The notes beneath the pieces were generated by a model, which did no database searches, had not been told where the DNA came from, and was given only the letters and a program-made list of their open reading frames with translations. From Moritella dasanensis ArB 0140 (GTDB taxonomy: Bacteria; Pseudomonadota; Gammaproteobacteria; Enterobacterales; Moritellaceae), in contig NZ_AKXQ01000010.1 of assembly GCF_000276805.1 (NCBI RefSeq), positions 1 to 64,000 on the forward strand: a stretch of 64,000 nt of DNA, in the 5' to 3' direction. The position numbers and the translations under genes were made by a program. Positions 1 through 8,589 of the stretch are shown here, piece by piece. Position 1 is the first letter of the stretch. Each line of letters starts with the position of its first letter.

Positions 1-3000
1 CGGATTCATTTAGCTATAAAGTTAATGATGGCTCGCTTGATTCGAATACAGTGACCGTGTCCATCAGTATTAATGGTCAAAATGACGCGCCAGTTATAAC
101 TGGCAGCCCAGCAACCACAGTTGCAGAAGATGTCGCTTATAACTTCACGCCGATGGTCAGCGATGATGATAATGATGACACTAAAGCATTCACTATCACT
201 AACAAACCAAGTTGGGCAACGTTCAGCACAACCACGGGCGGGCTTTCGGGTACACCAAGCAATGACGATGTTAAAGCAACTAGTGGCATTGTTATTACGG
301 TAACGGATAGCAAGGGTGTCGCGGATAGTTTAGTACCCTTTACTATTACGGTCACCAACACCAATGACGCGCCTGTTATCAGTGGCACGCCAGCAATCAC
401 AGTCGCAGAAGATGTCGCTTATAGCTTCATCCCGACAGTGACAGATGTGGACAGTGATGATACTAAAGCATTCACTATCATTAACAAACCAAGTTGGGCA
501 ACATTCAGTTCAACGACGGGTGTGTTATCTGGTACACCAAGCAATGACGATGTTAAAGCAACCAGTGGTATTGTTATTACGGTAACGGATAGCCAGGGTG
601 TCGCGGATAGTTTAGTACCCTTTACTATTACGGTCACCAACACCAATGACGCACCTGTTATCAGCGGCACACCAGCAACCACAGTCGCAGAAGACGCTGC
701 TTATAGCTTCACGCCTACAGTGACTGATGTGGACAGTGGTGATACAAAAACATTCAGCATTAATAACAAACCAAGTTGGGCGACATTCAGTACAATAACG
801 GGTGTGTTATCTGGTACACCAACGAATGATAATATTGGTACAACCAGTAATATCATTATTACGGTGACCGATGGCAGCGCTGCGACAGCCAGCCTGAGTG
901 GTTTCAATCTTACGGTGACGAATGAAAATGACGCACCAGTTATCAGCGGCACACCAGCAACCACAGTCGCAGAAGACGTTGTTTATAGCTTCACGCCTAC
1001 GGTGATAGATGTGGACAGTGATGATACAAAAACATTCAGTATCAGTAGCAAACCAAGTTGGGCTACGTTCAATACCATAACTGGGGAATTGTCGGGCACC
1101 CCGACTAATACGCATGTTGGTACGACATCCAGCATTGTTATGACGGTAAAAGACGGCTCGAATGTCACCGATGACTTAGCCGCGTTTAGTATTGAAGTCA
1201 CCAACGTGAATGATGCGCCCGTAATATCAGCATCACCAATAACACTCGCTGTCGCAGGCGTTGCTTATGGCTTTACGGCAAGTGCAACTGATGTGGATAA
1301 TACGTCAGCCGAACTCACTTATAGCCTAAGTAATCAACCAAGCTGGTTAACGATTAACGCAATAAGTGGTGTGGTCAGTGGTACGCCTACGGCAGCAGAA
1401 GTCGATGTGACCACCAGTAATATTACAGTGAGTGTATCAGACGGCAGCGCCAGCGATTCACTCTCCTTTAGCATTGCAGTGGATGGCGATCTGGATGGCG
1501 ATCAAATCGGTGATGATGTTGATAGCGATATCGATGGCGATGGCATGAGCAATGAGTTTGAACTTGCAAATGGCTTAGATCCGCTGGATGCTAGCGATGC
1601 TAGTTTGGATTTAGATGGCGATGGCGTCACTAATTTAGATGAATATTTAGCTGGAACTGATCCGACTCGGGATGATTACGCCCCTGTATTTACCGCGCTG
1701 GAAGATTTAATCGGAGACTTAGCCGTAAATGCCACGGGGTTATTTACTAAAGTCAGTTTGGTTGTCCCAACTGTCGAAGATGGTAAAGATGGAACCTTGC
1801 CTGCTCAATATGATCTGTTCGCCTGTGTTAGCGAAGATGATGCGGTTGGCAAATCAGCGCAAACCCATTTTGCACCTGGTTGCTATAACATCCTCTGGTC
1901 AGCAGTAGATTCCGCTGGTAACAACGCCAATCTAACCCAAAAACTGCATGTTATTCCGTTGGTGGAGTTCAGTAAAAACCAAGATACCGCAGAAGAGGGC
2001 GAGGTGTCCTTTGATATTATCCTTAATGGACAGGCTGCAATATATCCAGTGACTATTCCATTTACTATATCGGGAACAGCGGTTAACCCTGAAGATCATA
2101 ACCTTACCGATAGAAGCGTTAGCTTGCAAAAAATAACAGGTGCAGTCAAAGGTGAAATAACAGCAACCGTGACCTTTGACGTAAGGGATGATGGCGTAGG
2201 TGAGGGGACTGAAAACATTACGGTTACCATGAACCAACCAACTAATGCGGTTATAGGTGCTAAAGATAGCCACACAATCACGATTTATGAAGAAAATGTT
2301 GCCCCCAAGGTACGGTTTAGTGCTACAGCAACGGTTACGGAAAATAGTGCGATTAAACGAATTATCCATAATGATGATGACGAGTTCACTATTCACGCTG
2401 TGGTTGCCGACCCAAATACGGGTGATAACCACAGTTATGATTGGTCATCCAGTGACGGTGCTTTAGGTGATATTGATAGTACGAATAGTCAATTCACTAT
2501 TAACCCAGCGGACTTGGCTGCAGGTAGTTATAAGTTAGTGGTGCAGATAAGTGATGGTGAAAAAACCGCTATGGTAGAAACATCCCTGCGAGTAATAAAA
2601 GATGTGATAGCGCTTGGTAGTAGCGATAGCGATGGTGATGGTATTAGCGATGAAAGCGAGGGCTTAACAGATAGTGATCTTGATGGGATCCCTGATTACC
2701 TTGACCATATTGCACTGGCCAGTAATGTTATTCAGGAAATACGCAGTGAGTCTGCTGGCGAAGTGATTAATAGTCAGGCGTTCTTAATGGAAACTGAGGC
2801 CGGATTGTCACTGAGATTAGGGCATGTGGCATTTGACTCAGGAAGCACTAGTCAAACCGGTAATGAAGCGGGTTCTGGCGTCTCAGCCGAGAATATTGCC
2901 GAGTTTCATGAAGTGGGCAGCGGCGTTGCTGAGGAGCTAACCCGTTATAATTTTGATAATGGTATTTTCAATTTCATTGTCGATGATCTGCCTGTAGCAG

Positions 3001-4172
3001 GGCAAAGCGTTAATATTGTGCTGGCGCAGTTTAAAGCAATCCCCGCCGATGCTATTTATCGAAAACTGATGCCAACAGACTGGGTCGATTTTACAGAAAA
3101 TGCCAATAATCAGCTGAGCTCGGCACCCGGCGAAAAAGGCTATTGCCCACCTCCGGGCAATGTTGCTTACGTGGCGGGATTAACACTGGGTCATTGGTGT
3201 GTACAGCTCACCATTGAAGATGGCGGACCGAATGATGCAGATGGTGAAATCAATGGTGCCGTGAATGATCCTGGCGGTGTCGCTACGGCACTCTTTGAAC
3301 CCATTGAAGTGACAACGAAGGGTAAAGGTGGCGCGGGGTCAATGTCTGAAAGTTTAGTGATATTACTTGGATTATTGGCGTTAACAAGGGGCGTAATGCA
3401 ATCAAAAACAGGCACTACTTACTGGCGGGTATTACAGTATAGTTTGATTGCTATGGCTATTATGTTGAAGTCAGCTCAGGCCGCCGACAGCACGTCGACG
3501 GAAAATACACCAGTAAGTACGACGACAACTGTGGTAACTGCGACTCCCATTGTTCAAGAACTACAGGGGGTGACGACGCCGACAACAACAATGGCATTGG
3601 AAAAAACCACGCAGAAACGTTTTTACATCGGCATGAGCGTACTGGCGGTCAAAAGTGAAGAGCGTAACGATGATTTTGAGCGTGAGCTAACTCAGCTAGG
3701 CTTAGATGCTCAGGTTAGCCAAAGTGATTTGTCTCGACCGGGTTTCCGCGGTTATATCGGACTACAAACTACCCCCTGGTTAGCATTTGAATTAGGTTAT
3801 GTTAATTTAGGGCAGGTTGAAACAACGCTAACTGGGCAGGCTATTGATGCCAACGGCTATTTAGATAGTGCTCAGCAGGTTTATCCGGTCACCGCAGATG
3901 CTGGCGTGCTTGATATGATCTTTAATTTGGCTTTGACTGATCATATCAGCGGAGTATTGCAAGTGGGCAAAATGCGTTGGGCCAGTAAGTATGAGTTATC
4001 CTCGGGAGCGATGACCCGTGAGTTTGATGACAGTGGTTGGGGCACCCATTATGGAGCTGGGGTTGAAGTCGAGTTTGTAACCGCATTGCCTGTATATTTT
4101 GGCTGGAACCGTTATGATTTTGCCAACACCCATGTTGATGCATGGGAGTTCGGGATCAAATACCGTTTCTAA
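1..4172 (+). CDS. Giant multidomain surface protein ending in an outer-membrane beta-barrel (5' end outside window)
   Basis: The frame is open from base 3, so the gene starts upstream of the window. Residues here are counted from the codon at 51. In order: about five Ig-like repeats of 94 residues (He_PIG type, each with a W-x-x-F and TGxLSGTP signature, 1-475); Asp-rich thrombospondin-3-type Ca-binding repeats (478-541 and 857-888); a Calx-beta-like domain (about 634-750); a cadherin/PKD-like domain (755-852); and a domain resembling 'choice-of-anchor U' (890-1085). A Gly-rich stretch, one hydrophobic helix and an Arg (1090-1114) look like a GlyGly-CTERM sorting signal. The frame then continues into M1116, which begins a typical signal peptide ending AQA, a Thr-rich linker and an OmpA-like barrel (about 1160-1373) ending in Phe. 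It is probably an adhesin or other surface protein. A well-placed AAGGGG upstream of M1116 may allow separate translation of the barrel. Confidence 0.85.
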   Translation, partial: DSFSYKVNDGSLDSNTVTVSISINGQNDAPVITGSPATTVAEDVAYNFTPMVSDDDNDDTKAFTITNKPSWATFSTTTGGLSGTPSNDDVKATSGIVITVTDSKGVADSLVPFTITVTNTNDAPVISGTPAITVAEDVAYSFIPTVTDVDSDDTKAFTIINKPSWATFSSTTGVLSGTPSNDDVKATSGIVITVTDSQGVADSLVPFTITVTNTNDAPVISGTPATTVAEDAAYSFTPTVTDVDSGDTKTFSINNKPSWATFSTITGVLSGTPTNDNIGTTSNIIITVTDGSAATASLSGFNLTVTNENDAPVISGTPATTVAEDVVYSFTPTVIDVDSDDTKTFSISSKPSWATFNTITGELSGTPTNTHVGTTSSIVMTVKDGSNVTDDLAAFSIEVTNVNDAPVISASPITLAVAGVAYGFTASATDVDNTSAELTYSLSNQPSWLTINAISGVVSGTPTAAEVDVTTSNITVSVSDGSASDSLSFSIAVDGDLDGDQIGDDVDSDIDGDGMSNEFELANGLDPLDASDASLDLDGDGVTNLDEYLAGTDPTRDDYAPVFTALEDLIGDLAVNATGLFTKVSLVVPTVEDGKDGTLPAQYDLFACVSEDDAVGKSAQTHFAPGCYNILWSAVDSAGNNANLTQKLHVIPLVEFSKNQDTAEEGEVSFDIILNGQAAIYPVTIPFTISGTAVNPEDHNLTDRSVSLQKITGAVKGEITATVTFDVRDDGVGEGTENITVTMNQPTNAVIGAKDSHTITIYEENVAPKVRFSATATVTENSAIKRIIHNDDDEFTIHAVVADPNTGDNHSYDWSSSDGALGDIDSTNSQFTINPADLAAGSYKLVVQISDGEKTAMVETSLRVIKDVIALGSSDSDGDGISDESEGLTDSDLDGIPDYLDHIALASNVIQEIRSESAGEVINSQAFLMETEAGLSLRLGHVAFDSGSTSQTGNEAGSGVSAENIAEFHEVGSGVAEELTRYNFDNGIFNFIVDDLPVAGQSVNIVLAQFKAIPADAIYRKLMPTDWVDFTENANNQLSSAPGEKGYCPPPGNVAYVAGLTLGHWCVQLTIEDGGPNDADGEINGAVNDPGGVATALFEPIEVTTKGKGGAGSMSESLVILLGLLALTRGVMQSKTGTTYWRVLQYSLIAMAIMLKSAQAADSTSTENTPVSTTTTVVTATPIVQELQGVTTPTTTMALEKTTQKRFYIGMSVLAVKSEERNDDFERELTQLGLDAQVSQSDLSRPGFRGYIGLQTTPWLAFELGYVNLGQVETTLTGQAIDANGYLDSAQQVYPVTADAGVLDMIFNLALTDHISGVLQVGKMRWASKYELSSGAMTREFDDSGWGTHYGAGVEVEFVTALPVYFGWNRYDFANTHVDAWEFGIKYRF
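81..1490 (+). repeat. 282-bp tandem repeats encoding Ig-like domains
   Basis: The block beginning AATGACGCGCC recurs at about 81, 363, 645, 927 and (diverged) 1209, exactly 282 bp (94 codons) apart. Units 1-3 share long identical DNA stretches, while the fourth and fifth are more diverged. Such in-frame repeats can gain or lose units by recombination, which would change the length of the surface stalk. The array probably continues left of the window. Confidence 0.9.
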
Positions 4173-4252
4173 CCCTTAACGGTGGGATGCATGGTATTAA
4201 AACTTAACACTGGCTTAGCAGTTCTAAGTTTGTGCTGTAAAAAGTAAAATAT

Positions 4253-4282
4253 AAAAAAGGCCTGATTTTCAGGCCTTTTTTA
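4253..4282 (+). terminator. Rho-independent terminator of the surface-protein gene
   Basis: An A-run, a stem with arms AGGCCTGA and TCAGGCCT, and a T-run form a near-perfect hairpin about 80 bases after the stop codon. The A and T tracts on either side make it potentially bidirectional. Confidence 0.9.
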
Positions 4283-4804
4283 TGGATAAATTAAACCCTG
4301 TCTAACCCGCAGCGGATTAGTGTGCTACCAATTGATGGCGATGACTTTGTTGTGCTGTACCTGCTGTAATCTATGCGAAGAGGTTGTTCGTATTAATCTG
4401 GATCTATAAAGAACCTGTTAATTTTGGTCTTAAGGGGAGGCTTATTTTTAACAATCAATAAATATACCTCTTATTTTCTGCGTTTTAATCAGTATTGACC
4501 ACCTTATTTTATCGTTTGCATTATTTTTCTTGTTGTTACCAGTGTTAATTCTTTGTTATGTGTTTTAGTTCAATGTTATTTAGTTCAGCCTGGTGCATAG
4601 TGGTTCTATATTTTTAATTATCATTATATTTAGGTCTAATTAGCTGCTTTATTGAGTTTGCATAGAGTGGAACACTGATTTTTAGTGTTTTTAGATATGA
4701 ATATGTAAGCGTAATCTTTGCTTGGATATGCTCAAAGTAATGGTAATTATGAATAAACACCGACTAATGGATTAATTTGTTCGAAAATATAACAAGGAAT
4801 TAAT
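4283..4804. other. AT-rich intergenic region before the amino acid ABC operon
   Basis: About 520 bases without a convincing ORF, RNA gene or riboswitch. It must hold the promoter of the ABC operon. The only clear element is the AAGGAA ribosome binding site just before the ATG at 4805. Confidence 0.6.
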
Positions 4805-5605
4805 ATGAAAAAGAATAAAATCAGCAAAATTATCGCTTTAAGTACAATGATTTTCTGTTCTGCAAGCGCTAATGCCGGTGCTGTATTAGATGGCATTGCT
4901 GAATCGGGTGAGTTACGCGCATGTTTTGATGCTGGCTATATGCCGTTTGAGATGAAATCAAAGAATAATAGCTACATCGGCTTTGACGTCGATTTAGGTA
5001 AAATGATGGCAAAACAAATGGGTGTTAAATATGTACCTGTTAATACGGCATGGGACGGTATTATCCCTGCACTTATTACCGGTAAATGTGACGTGATCAT
5101 GGCGGGTATGACGGTTACTGCTAAGCGTAATCTGAAAGTTAACTTTGCTGACCCGTATATTGTTGTCGGTCAATCTATCATTATTAACCCGAAACTTAAG
5201 GGTGAAATTACCAGCTATAAAGATCTGAACAATCCTAAATATACAGTGGCGGGTAAACTTGGTACAACGGGTGAAGTTGTTATCAAAAGAATGCTGAAAA
5301 AAGCCAAATACAATGCGTTTGAAACAGAAACAGACGCGGCTTTAGAAGTCATCAACGGCAAAGCGGATGCAATGGTTTACGATATGCCATTTATTTCTAT
5401 TTATGCTGCGCAAAACAGCGATAAAGTTGAATCTATTCTTGAACCTTTTACTTACGAGCCGCTTGGTTGGGCTGTGAAACAAGGTGATCATGACATGCTT
5501 AATTTCCTGAATAACTTCTTGCGTCAAGTCAAAGGTGATGGCACCTATGATCGTATCTATGACAAGTGGTTCAAGAGTGATGCTTGGTTAAAACAAGTTA
5601 AATAA
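4805..5605 (+). CDS. Polar amino acid ABC transporter, periplasmic binding protein
   Basis: Binds an amino acid in the periplasm and delivers it to the permease and ATPase encoded downstream. Residues 1-24 are a signal peptide (Lys-rich start, hydrophobic core, cleavage after SANA). The mature part is a full-length SBP_bac_3 protein (PF00497): 'GFDVDLGKMMAKQMG', 'WDGIIPALITGKCDV' and the late 'DRIYDKWF' match the GlnH/HisJ family in position and sequence. An AAGGAA ribosome site lies five bases before the ATG. A hairpin right after the gene probably sets its level above that of the membrane genes. Substrate cannot be fixed from sequence; glutamine or another polar amino acid is likely. Confidence 0.9.
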   Translation: MKKNKISKIIALSTMIFCSASANAGAVLDGIAESGELRACFDAGYMPFEMKSKNNSYIGFDVDLGKMMAKQMGVKYVPVNTAWDGIIPALITGKCDVIMAGMTVTAKRNLKVNFADPYIVVGQSIIINPKLKGEITSYKDLNNPKYTVAGKLGTTGEVVIKRMLKKAKYNAFETETDAALEVINGKADAMVYDMPFISIYAAQNSDKVESILEPFTYEPLGWAVKQGDHDMLNFLNNFLRQVKGDGTYDRIYDKWFKSDAWLKQVK

Positions 5606-5613
5606 GCGAATGG

Positions 5614-5641
5614 GCCAGTAGCCTTCTGTTACTGGCTTTTT
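5614..5641 (+). terminator. Intra-operon hairpin after the binding-protein gene
   Basis: Arms GCCAGTA and TACTGGC around a nine-base loop, followed by five Ts, lie between the binding-protein and permease genes. In binding-protein operons such hairpins act as partial terminators or 3' stabilisers, giving more binding protein than permease. That role is inferred here. Confidence 0.75.
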
Positions 5642-5662
5642 AGCTCTTTATTTGGGATTAAT

Positions 5663-6610
5663 ATGCACGATAAAAAAAATAATTGGATGTGGCACTTACT
5701 GTCTCTTATAGTTTTGGTCGCAGTAGGATTTTCAATCTATTCAGCATCACAAAAAATTGATTATACTTGGCAATGGAATCGCGTGGTTCCCTACATTATA
5801 GATACCTCGCCAATAGAAACGTATGCTGAGTATGATGGCACCATCATCATTAATGACGCAGGTCTTATCACTGTTGAGTTCGATAACGGTGAACCAACGC
5901 AGGTTGTCGCAAAAGCAGATGATCTATTTGTCAGTGATGGCGATTTGGTTTTTGAAGGTGATACAGTATCCAGCCTCGATCAACAGAGTATGGGTGTGTT
6001 GTTACAAGGTTTGTTGATGACGATTAAGTTGTCACTTATCTCGCTGTTTTTTGCAGTTATTATTGGTTTAGTCGCGGCATTAATGCGTATCTCCACCAAT
6101 CCTTTAAGCCGGAACTTCGCCTTTTTATATGTCGAAGTGATCCGTGGCACACCGTTACTTGTGCAGATATTTATTGTTTACTTCTTCTTAGGCACTATTT
6201 TCGATTTAGATCGATTTACCGCGGGTATTGCAGCTTTATCTGTGTTCACCGGTGCTTACATTGCTGAGATCATACGTTCAGGTATCCAGTCTATTTCACC
6301 TGGTCAAATGGAAGCTGCACGTTCGTTGGGTATGAGTTATCCAAAAGCGATGATCTACGTCGTGTTACCACAGGCATTTAAACGTACTTTGCCGCCAATG
6401 GCTGGTCAGTTTATTAACTTAATTAAAGATTCATCTCTGGTATCAGTGATCTCAATTACTGATTTAACCAAAGCTGGGCGAGAAGTGGTTGCGGGCAGTT
6501 TCGCTACCTTTGAGGTTTGGTTTGCGGTAGCTGCACTTTATCTTGTACTTACTTCAACGTTATCTTTCGGCGTTCAGCGCATAGAAAAGAGGTTATCAAC
6601 CAGTGACTAG
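5663..6610 (+). CDS. Polar amino acid ABC transporter, permease
   Basis: Inner-membrane subunit of the importer. The second half is a normal HisM/GlnP-type permease domain: several membrane helices beginning near '[15 protein letters not shown]' and the EAA loop '[13 protein letters not shown] ... [12 protein letters not shown]' that docks on the ATPase. At 315 residues it is about 90 longer than the usual GlnP-type subunit. The extra N-terminal part has one helix (about residues 10-27) and then about 80 polar residues rich in Asp and Val, which should lie outside the membrane before the core helices. Only one permease gene is present, so the pore is probably a homodimer. It overlaps the ATPase gene by 8 bases. 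Confidence 0.88.
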   Translation: MHDKKNNWMWHLLSLIVLVAVGFSIYSASQKIDYTWQWNRVVPYIIDTSPIETYAEYDGTIIINDAGLITVEFDNGEPTQVVAKADDLFVSDGDLVFEGDTVSSLDQQSMGVLLQGLLMTIKLSLISLFFAVIIGLVAALMRISTNPLSRNFAFLYVEVIRGTPLLVQIFIVYFFLGTIFDLDRFTAGIAALSVFTGAYIAEIIRSGIQSISPGQMEAARSLGMSYPKAMIYVVLPQAFKRTLPPMAGQFINLIKDSSLVSVISITDLTKAGREVVAGSFATFEVWFAVAALYLVLTSTLSFGVQRIEKRLSTSD

Positions 6611-7358
6611 AGCAAATTATAACGGCGATGATATGGTGATCGCCACTGATGTAGATAAAATATATCCTAACAAGTGCCATGCCCTTAAAAAAGTATCAGT
6701 TACTGTTAAGCGCGGTGAAGTCGTGGTTATTATTGGCCCATCGGGGTCGGGTAAGTCTACATTTCTACGTACGTTAAACCAGTTGGAAACGGTGACTGAA
6801 GGCGATATTACGATTGATGGCATCAATATGTATGACTCCTCGACCAATATTAATACCCTACGTGAAAACGTCGGTATGGTGTTTCAATCGTTTAATCTTT
6901 TTCCGCATTTATCGGTTAAAGAAAACGTGAAGCTAGCGCCATTAAAGGTATCAAATTTGGGCAAGGAGCAAGTCGAAAAAGATGCTATAAGCTTGCTTAC
7001 TCGAGTCGGTTTAGCTGAAAAAGTGGATGTGTATCCAAGTCAGTTATCCGGTGGTCAACAACAGCGAGTGGCAATTGCCAGAGCGTTGGCCATGAAACCT
7101 GATCTGATGTTATTTGATGAACCAACATCAGCACTCGATCCTGAAATGGTTGGGGAGGTACTTGAGGTGATGAAATCACTAGCCGAAGAAGGCATGACTA
7201 TGGTTGTCGTGACTCACGAAATGGGCTTTGCTAACGAAGTTGCCGACCGAGTGTTGTTTATGGAAGATGGTCAACTGCTTGTTGACGATGTACCAGCTAA
7301 CTTTTTTGAAAACCCTTCTCATCCAAGATTAAAGAAATTCTTATCGAGTATCTTGTAA
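6603..7358 (+). CDS. Polar amino acid ABC transporter, ATP-binding protein
   Basis: Cytoplasmic ATPase that powers the importer. Walker [10 protein letters not shown] is at residues 45-53, the signature [15 protein letters not shown] near 148, Walker [14 protein letters not shown] near 170 and the switch His in VVVTHEMGF. Length (251) is typical of GlnQ/HisP. The start used is the GTG at 6603, overlapping the permease gene by 8 bases with AGAGG upstream. An ATG at 6633 is an alternative that would shorten the protein by ten residues without touching the core domain. Confidence 0.9.
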   Translation: MTRANYNGDDMVIATDVDKIYPNKCHALKKVSVTVKRGEVVVIIGPSGSGKSTFLRTLNQLETVTEGDITIDGINMYDSSTNINTLRENVGMVFQSFNLFPHLSVKENVKLAPLKVSNLGKEQVEKDAISLLTRVGLAEKVDVYPSQLSGGQQQRVAIARALAMKPDLMLFDEPTSALDPEMVGEVLEVMKSLAEEGMTMVVVTHEMGFANEVADRVLFMEDGQLLVDDVPANFFENPSHPRLKKFLSSIL

Positions 7359-7382
7359 TATAAATGACTAATCCAACCCTAG

Positions 7383-7415
7383 CTCCCAGACAGCAGTAAG
7401 CTGGTTATCTGGGAG
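7383..7415 (+). terminator. Strong hairpin downstream of the ABC operon
   Basis: Arms CTCCCAGACAGC and GCTG..TCTGGGAG can form a stable stem about 25 bases after the ATPase stop. There is no T-run behind it, so it may be a 3'-end stabiliser or a weak terminator. Confidence 0.45.
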
Positions 7416-7462
7416 GCGGGGTGCTTTAATTCACAAAAAGCATCAACGCCTATCTTCTTAGC

Positions 7463-7476
7463 GGACAATATTGTCC
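7463..7476. promoter_or_regulatory. Perfect 14-bp palindrome upstream of the yghU-like gene
   Basis: GGACAATATTGTCC is a perfect inverted repeat about 120 bases before the start of the glutathione transferase gene. Its size suits a dimeric regulator, but I cannot assign one. Confidence 0.4.
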
Positions 7477-7597
7477 CATACTCCTTGAGTAATATCGCAC
7501 ATCAATATAGTCTTTTATAACAGCCTAACCGCTTCATGCATATGTGATTGACTCACTCACGTCTCCTAAACAAAACCAATAGCATTGAGAGAACATT

Positions 7598-8455
7598 ATG
7601 GAAAATGGATATACACCACCTAAAGTTTGGGTTCATAACACAGATGGCGGTAATCAATGGGCTAGTATTAATCGTCCAGTATCAGGCGCTACTCACGAAC
7701 AAGCATTACCTGTAGGCGAACATGCTTTACAACTTTATTCGTTGGGCACGCCGAATGGCCAGAAAGTAACGATCCTGCTCGAAGAGTTATTAGCATTAGG
7801 CATTAAAGAAGCTGAATACGATGCCTATTTAATTAACATCGGTGAAGGTGAACAATTTTCGTCAGGGTTTGTGGGCGCTAATCCAAACTCAAAAATTCCC
7901 GCGTTAGTCGACAAATCAGGTGATGATGAGGTTAACGTCTTTGAATCGGCTTCAATTTTGGTGCATTTAGCTGAGAAGTTTGGTCAATTTTTACCAAAAG
8001 AAGGCGCAGCTCGAACGCAAACGTTTAACTGGTTGTTCTGGGCGCAAGGCTCGGCACCATTTTTAGGCGGTGGTTTTGGACATTTCTATGCTTACGCGGA
8101 TGAAAAGTTTGAATACCCGATTAATCGCTTTGCCATGGAAGCTAAACGTCAGTTAGATGTTTTAGATAAGCAATTGGCGCAACATACCTATGTTGCAGGT
8201 GAAGAGTACAGTATTGCCGATATAGCTATTTGGCCTTGGTACGGCAATCTCGTACTTGGTAAACTGTATGATGCAGGTGAGTTCTTACAAGTCGAAAGTT
8301 ATACCCATATTATGCGTTGGGCTACCATGATTTCAGAAAGAGAAGCTGTGCAACGTGGTCGCGTTGTTAACCGTTCATTTGGCGAGGAGTGGGAGCAAGT
8401 ACCTGAGCGTCATAGCGCGGCTGATATTGATGCTGTGTTGAAGCTTAAGCCTTAA
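7598..8455 (+). CDS. yghU: Glutathione S-transferase / disulfide-bond oxidoreductase, YghU type
   Basis: Cytosolic nu-class GST that in E. coli reduces disulfides with glutathione and shows organic-peroxidase activity. Near-continuous similarity to E. coli YghU can be recalled: 'INRPVSG', 'LPVGEHALQLYSLGTPNGQKVTI', 'NPNSKIPAL', 'FLGGGFGHFYAYA', 'IADIAIWPWYGN' and 'RGRVVNR'. Length (285) matches the family (288). The thioredoxin-like domain occupies about residues 40-125 and the helical domain the rest. The gene is monocistronic, with its own leader and a strong terminator shared with the convergent chemoreceptor gene. Confidence 0.93.
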   Translation: MENGYTPPKVWVHNTDGGNQWASINRPVSGATHEQALPVGEHALQLYSLGTPNGQKVTILLEELLALGIKEAEYDAYLINIGEGEQFSSGFVGANPNSKIPALVDKSGDDEVNVFESASILVHLAEKFGQFLPKEGAARTQTFNWLFWAQGSAPFLGGGFGHFYAYADEKFEYPINRFAMEAKRQLDVLDKQLAQHTYVAGEEYSIADIAIWPWYGNLVLGKLYDAGEFLQVESYTHIMRWATMISEREAVQRGRVVNRSFGEEWEQVPERHSAADIDAVLKLKP

Positions 8456-8511
8456 GCTTAAATTAAAGAAAGCTAACTCTAAAGCTTAGCGCTTTCATTT
8501 ATCACAAAATA

Positions 8512-8556
8512 AAATGCCCATCATCAGCAAGTATTACGGCTGATGATGGGCATTTT
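8512..8556. terminator. Bidirectional terminator between convergent genes
   Basis: A long stem with arms AATGCCCATCATCAGC and GCTGATGATGGGCATT, with A and T tracts on the two sides, lies between the converging yghU-like and chemoreceptor genes. It should stop transcripts from both. Confidence 0.92.
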
Positions 8557-8589
8557 TAGTTAACGGCTAATTCACTTTTAACTGACTAA

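Noticed and set aside
137-1204. Four antisense open frames of 73-102 residues in the repeat array
   Set aside because: They recur with the 282-bp repeat and lie opposite a clear coding frame; they are shadows.
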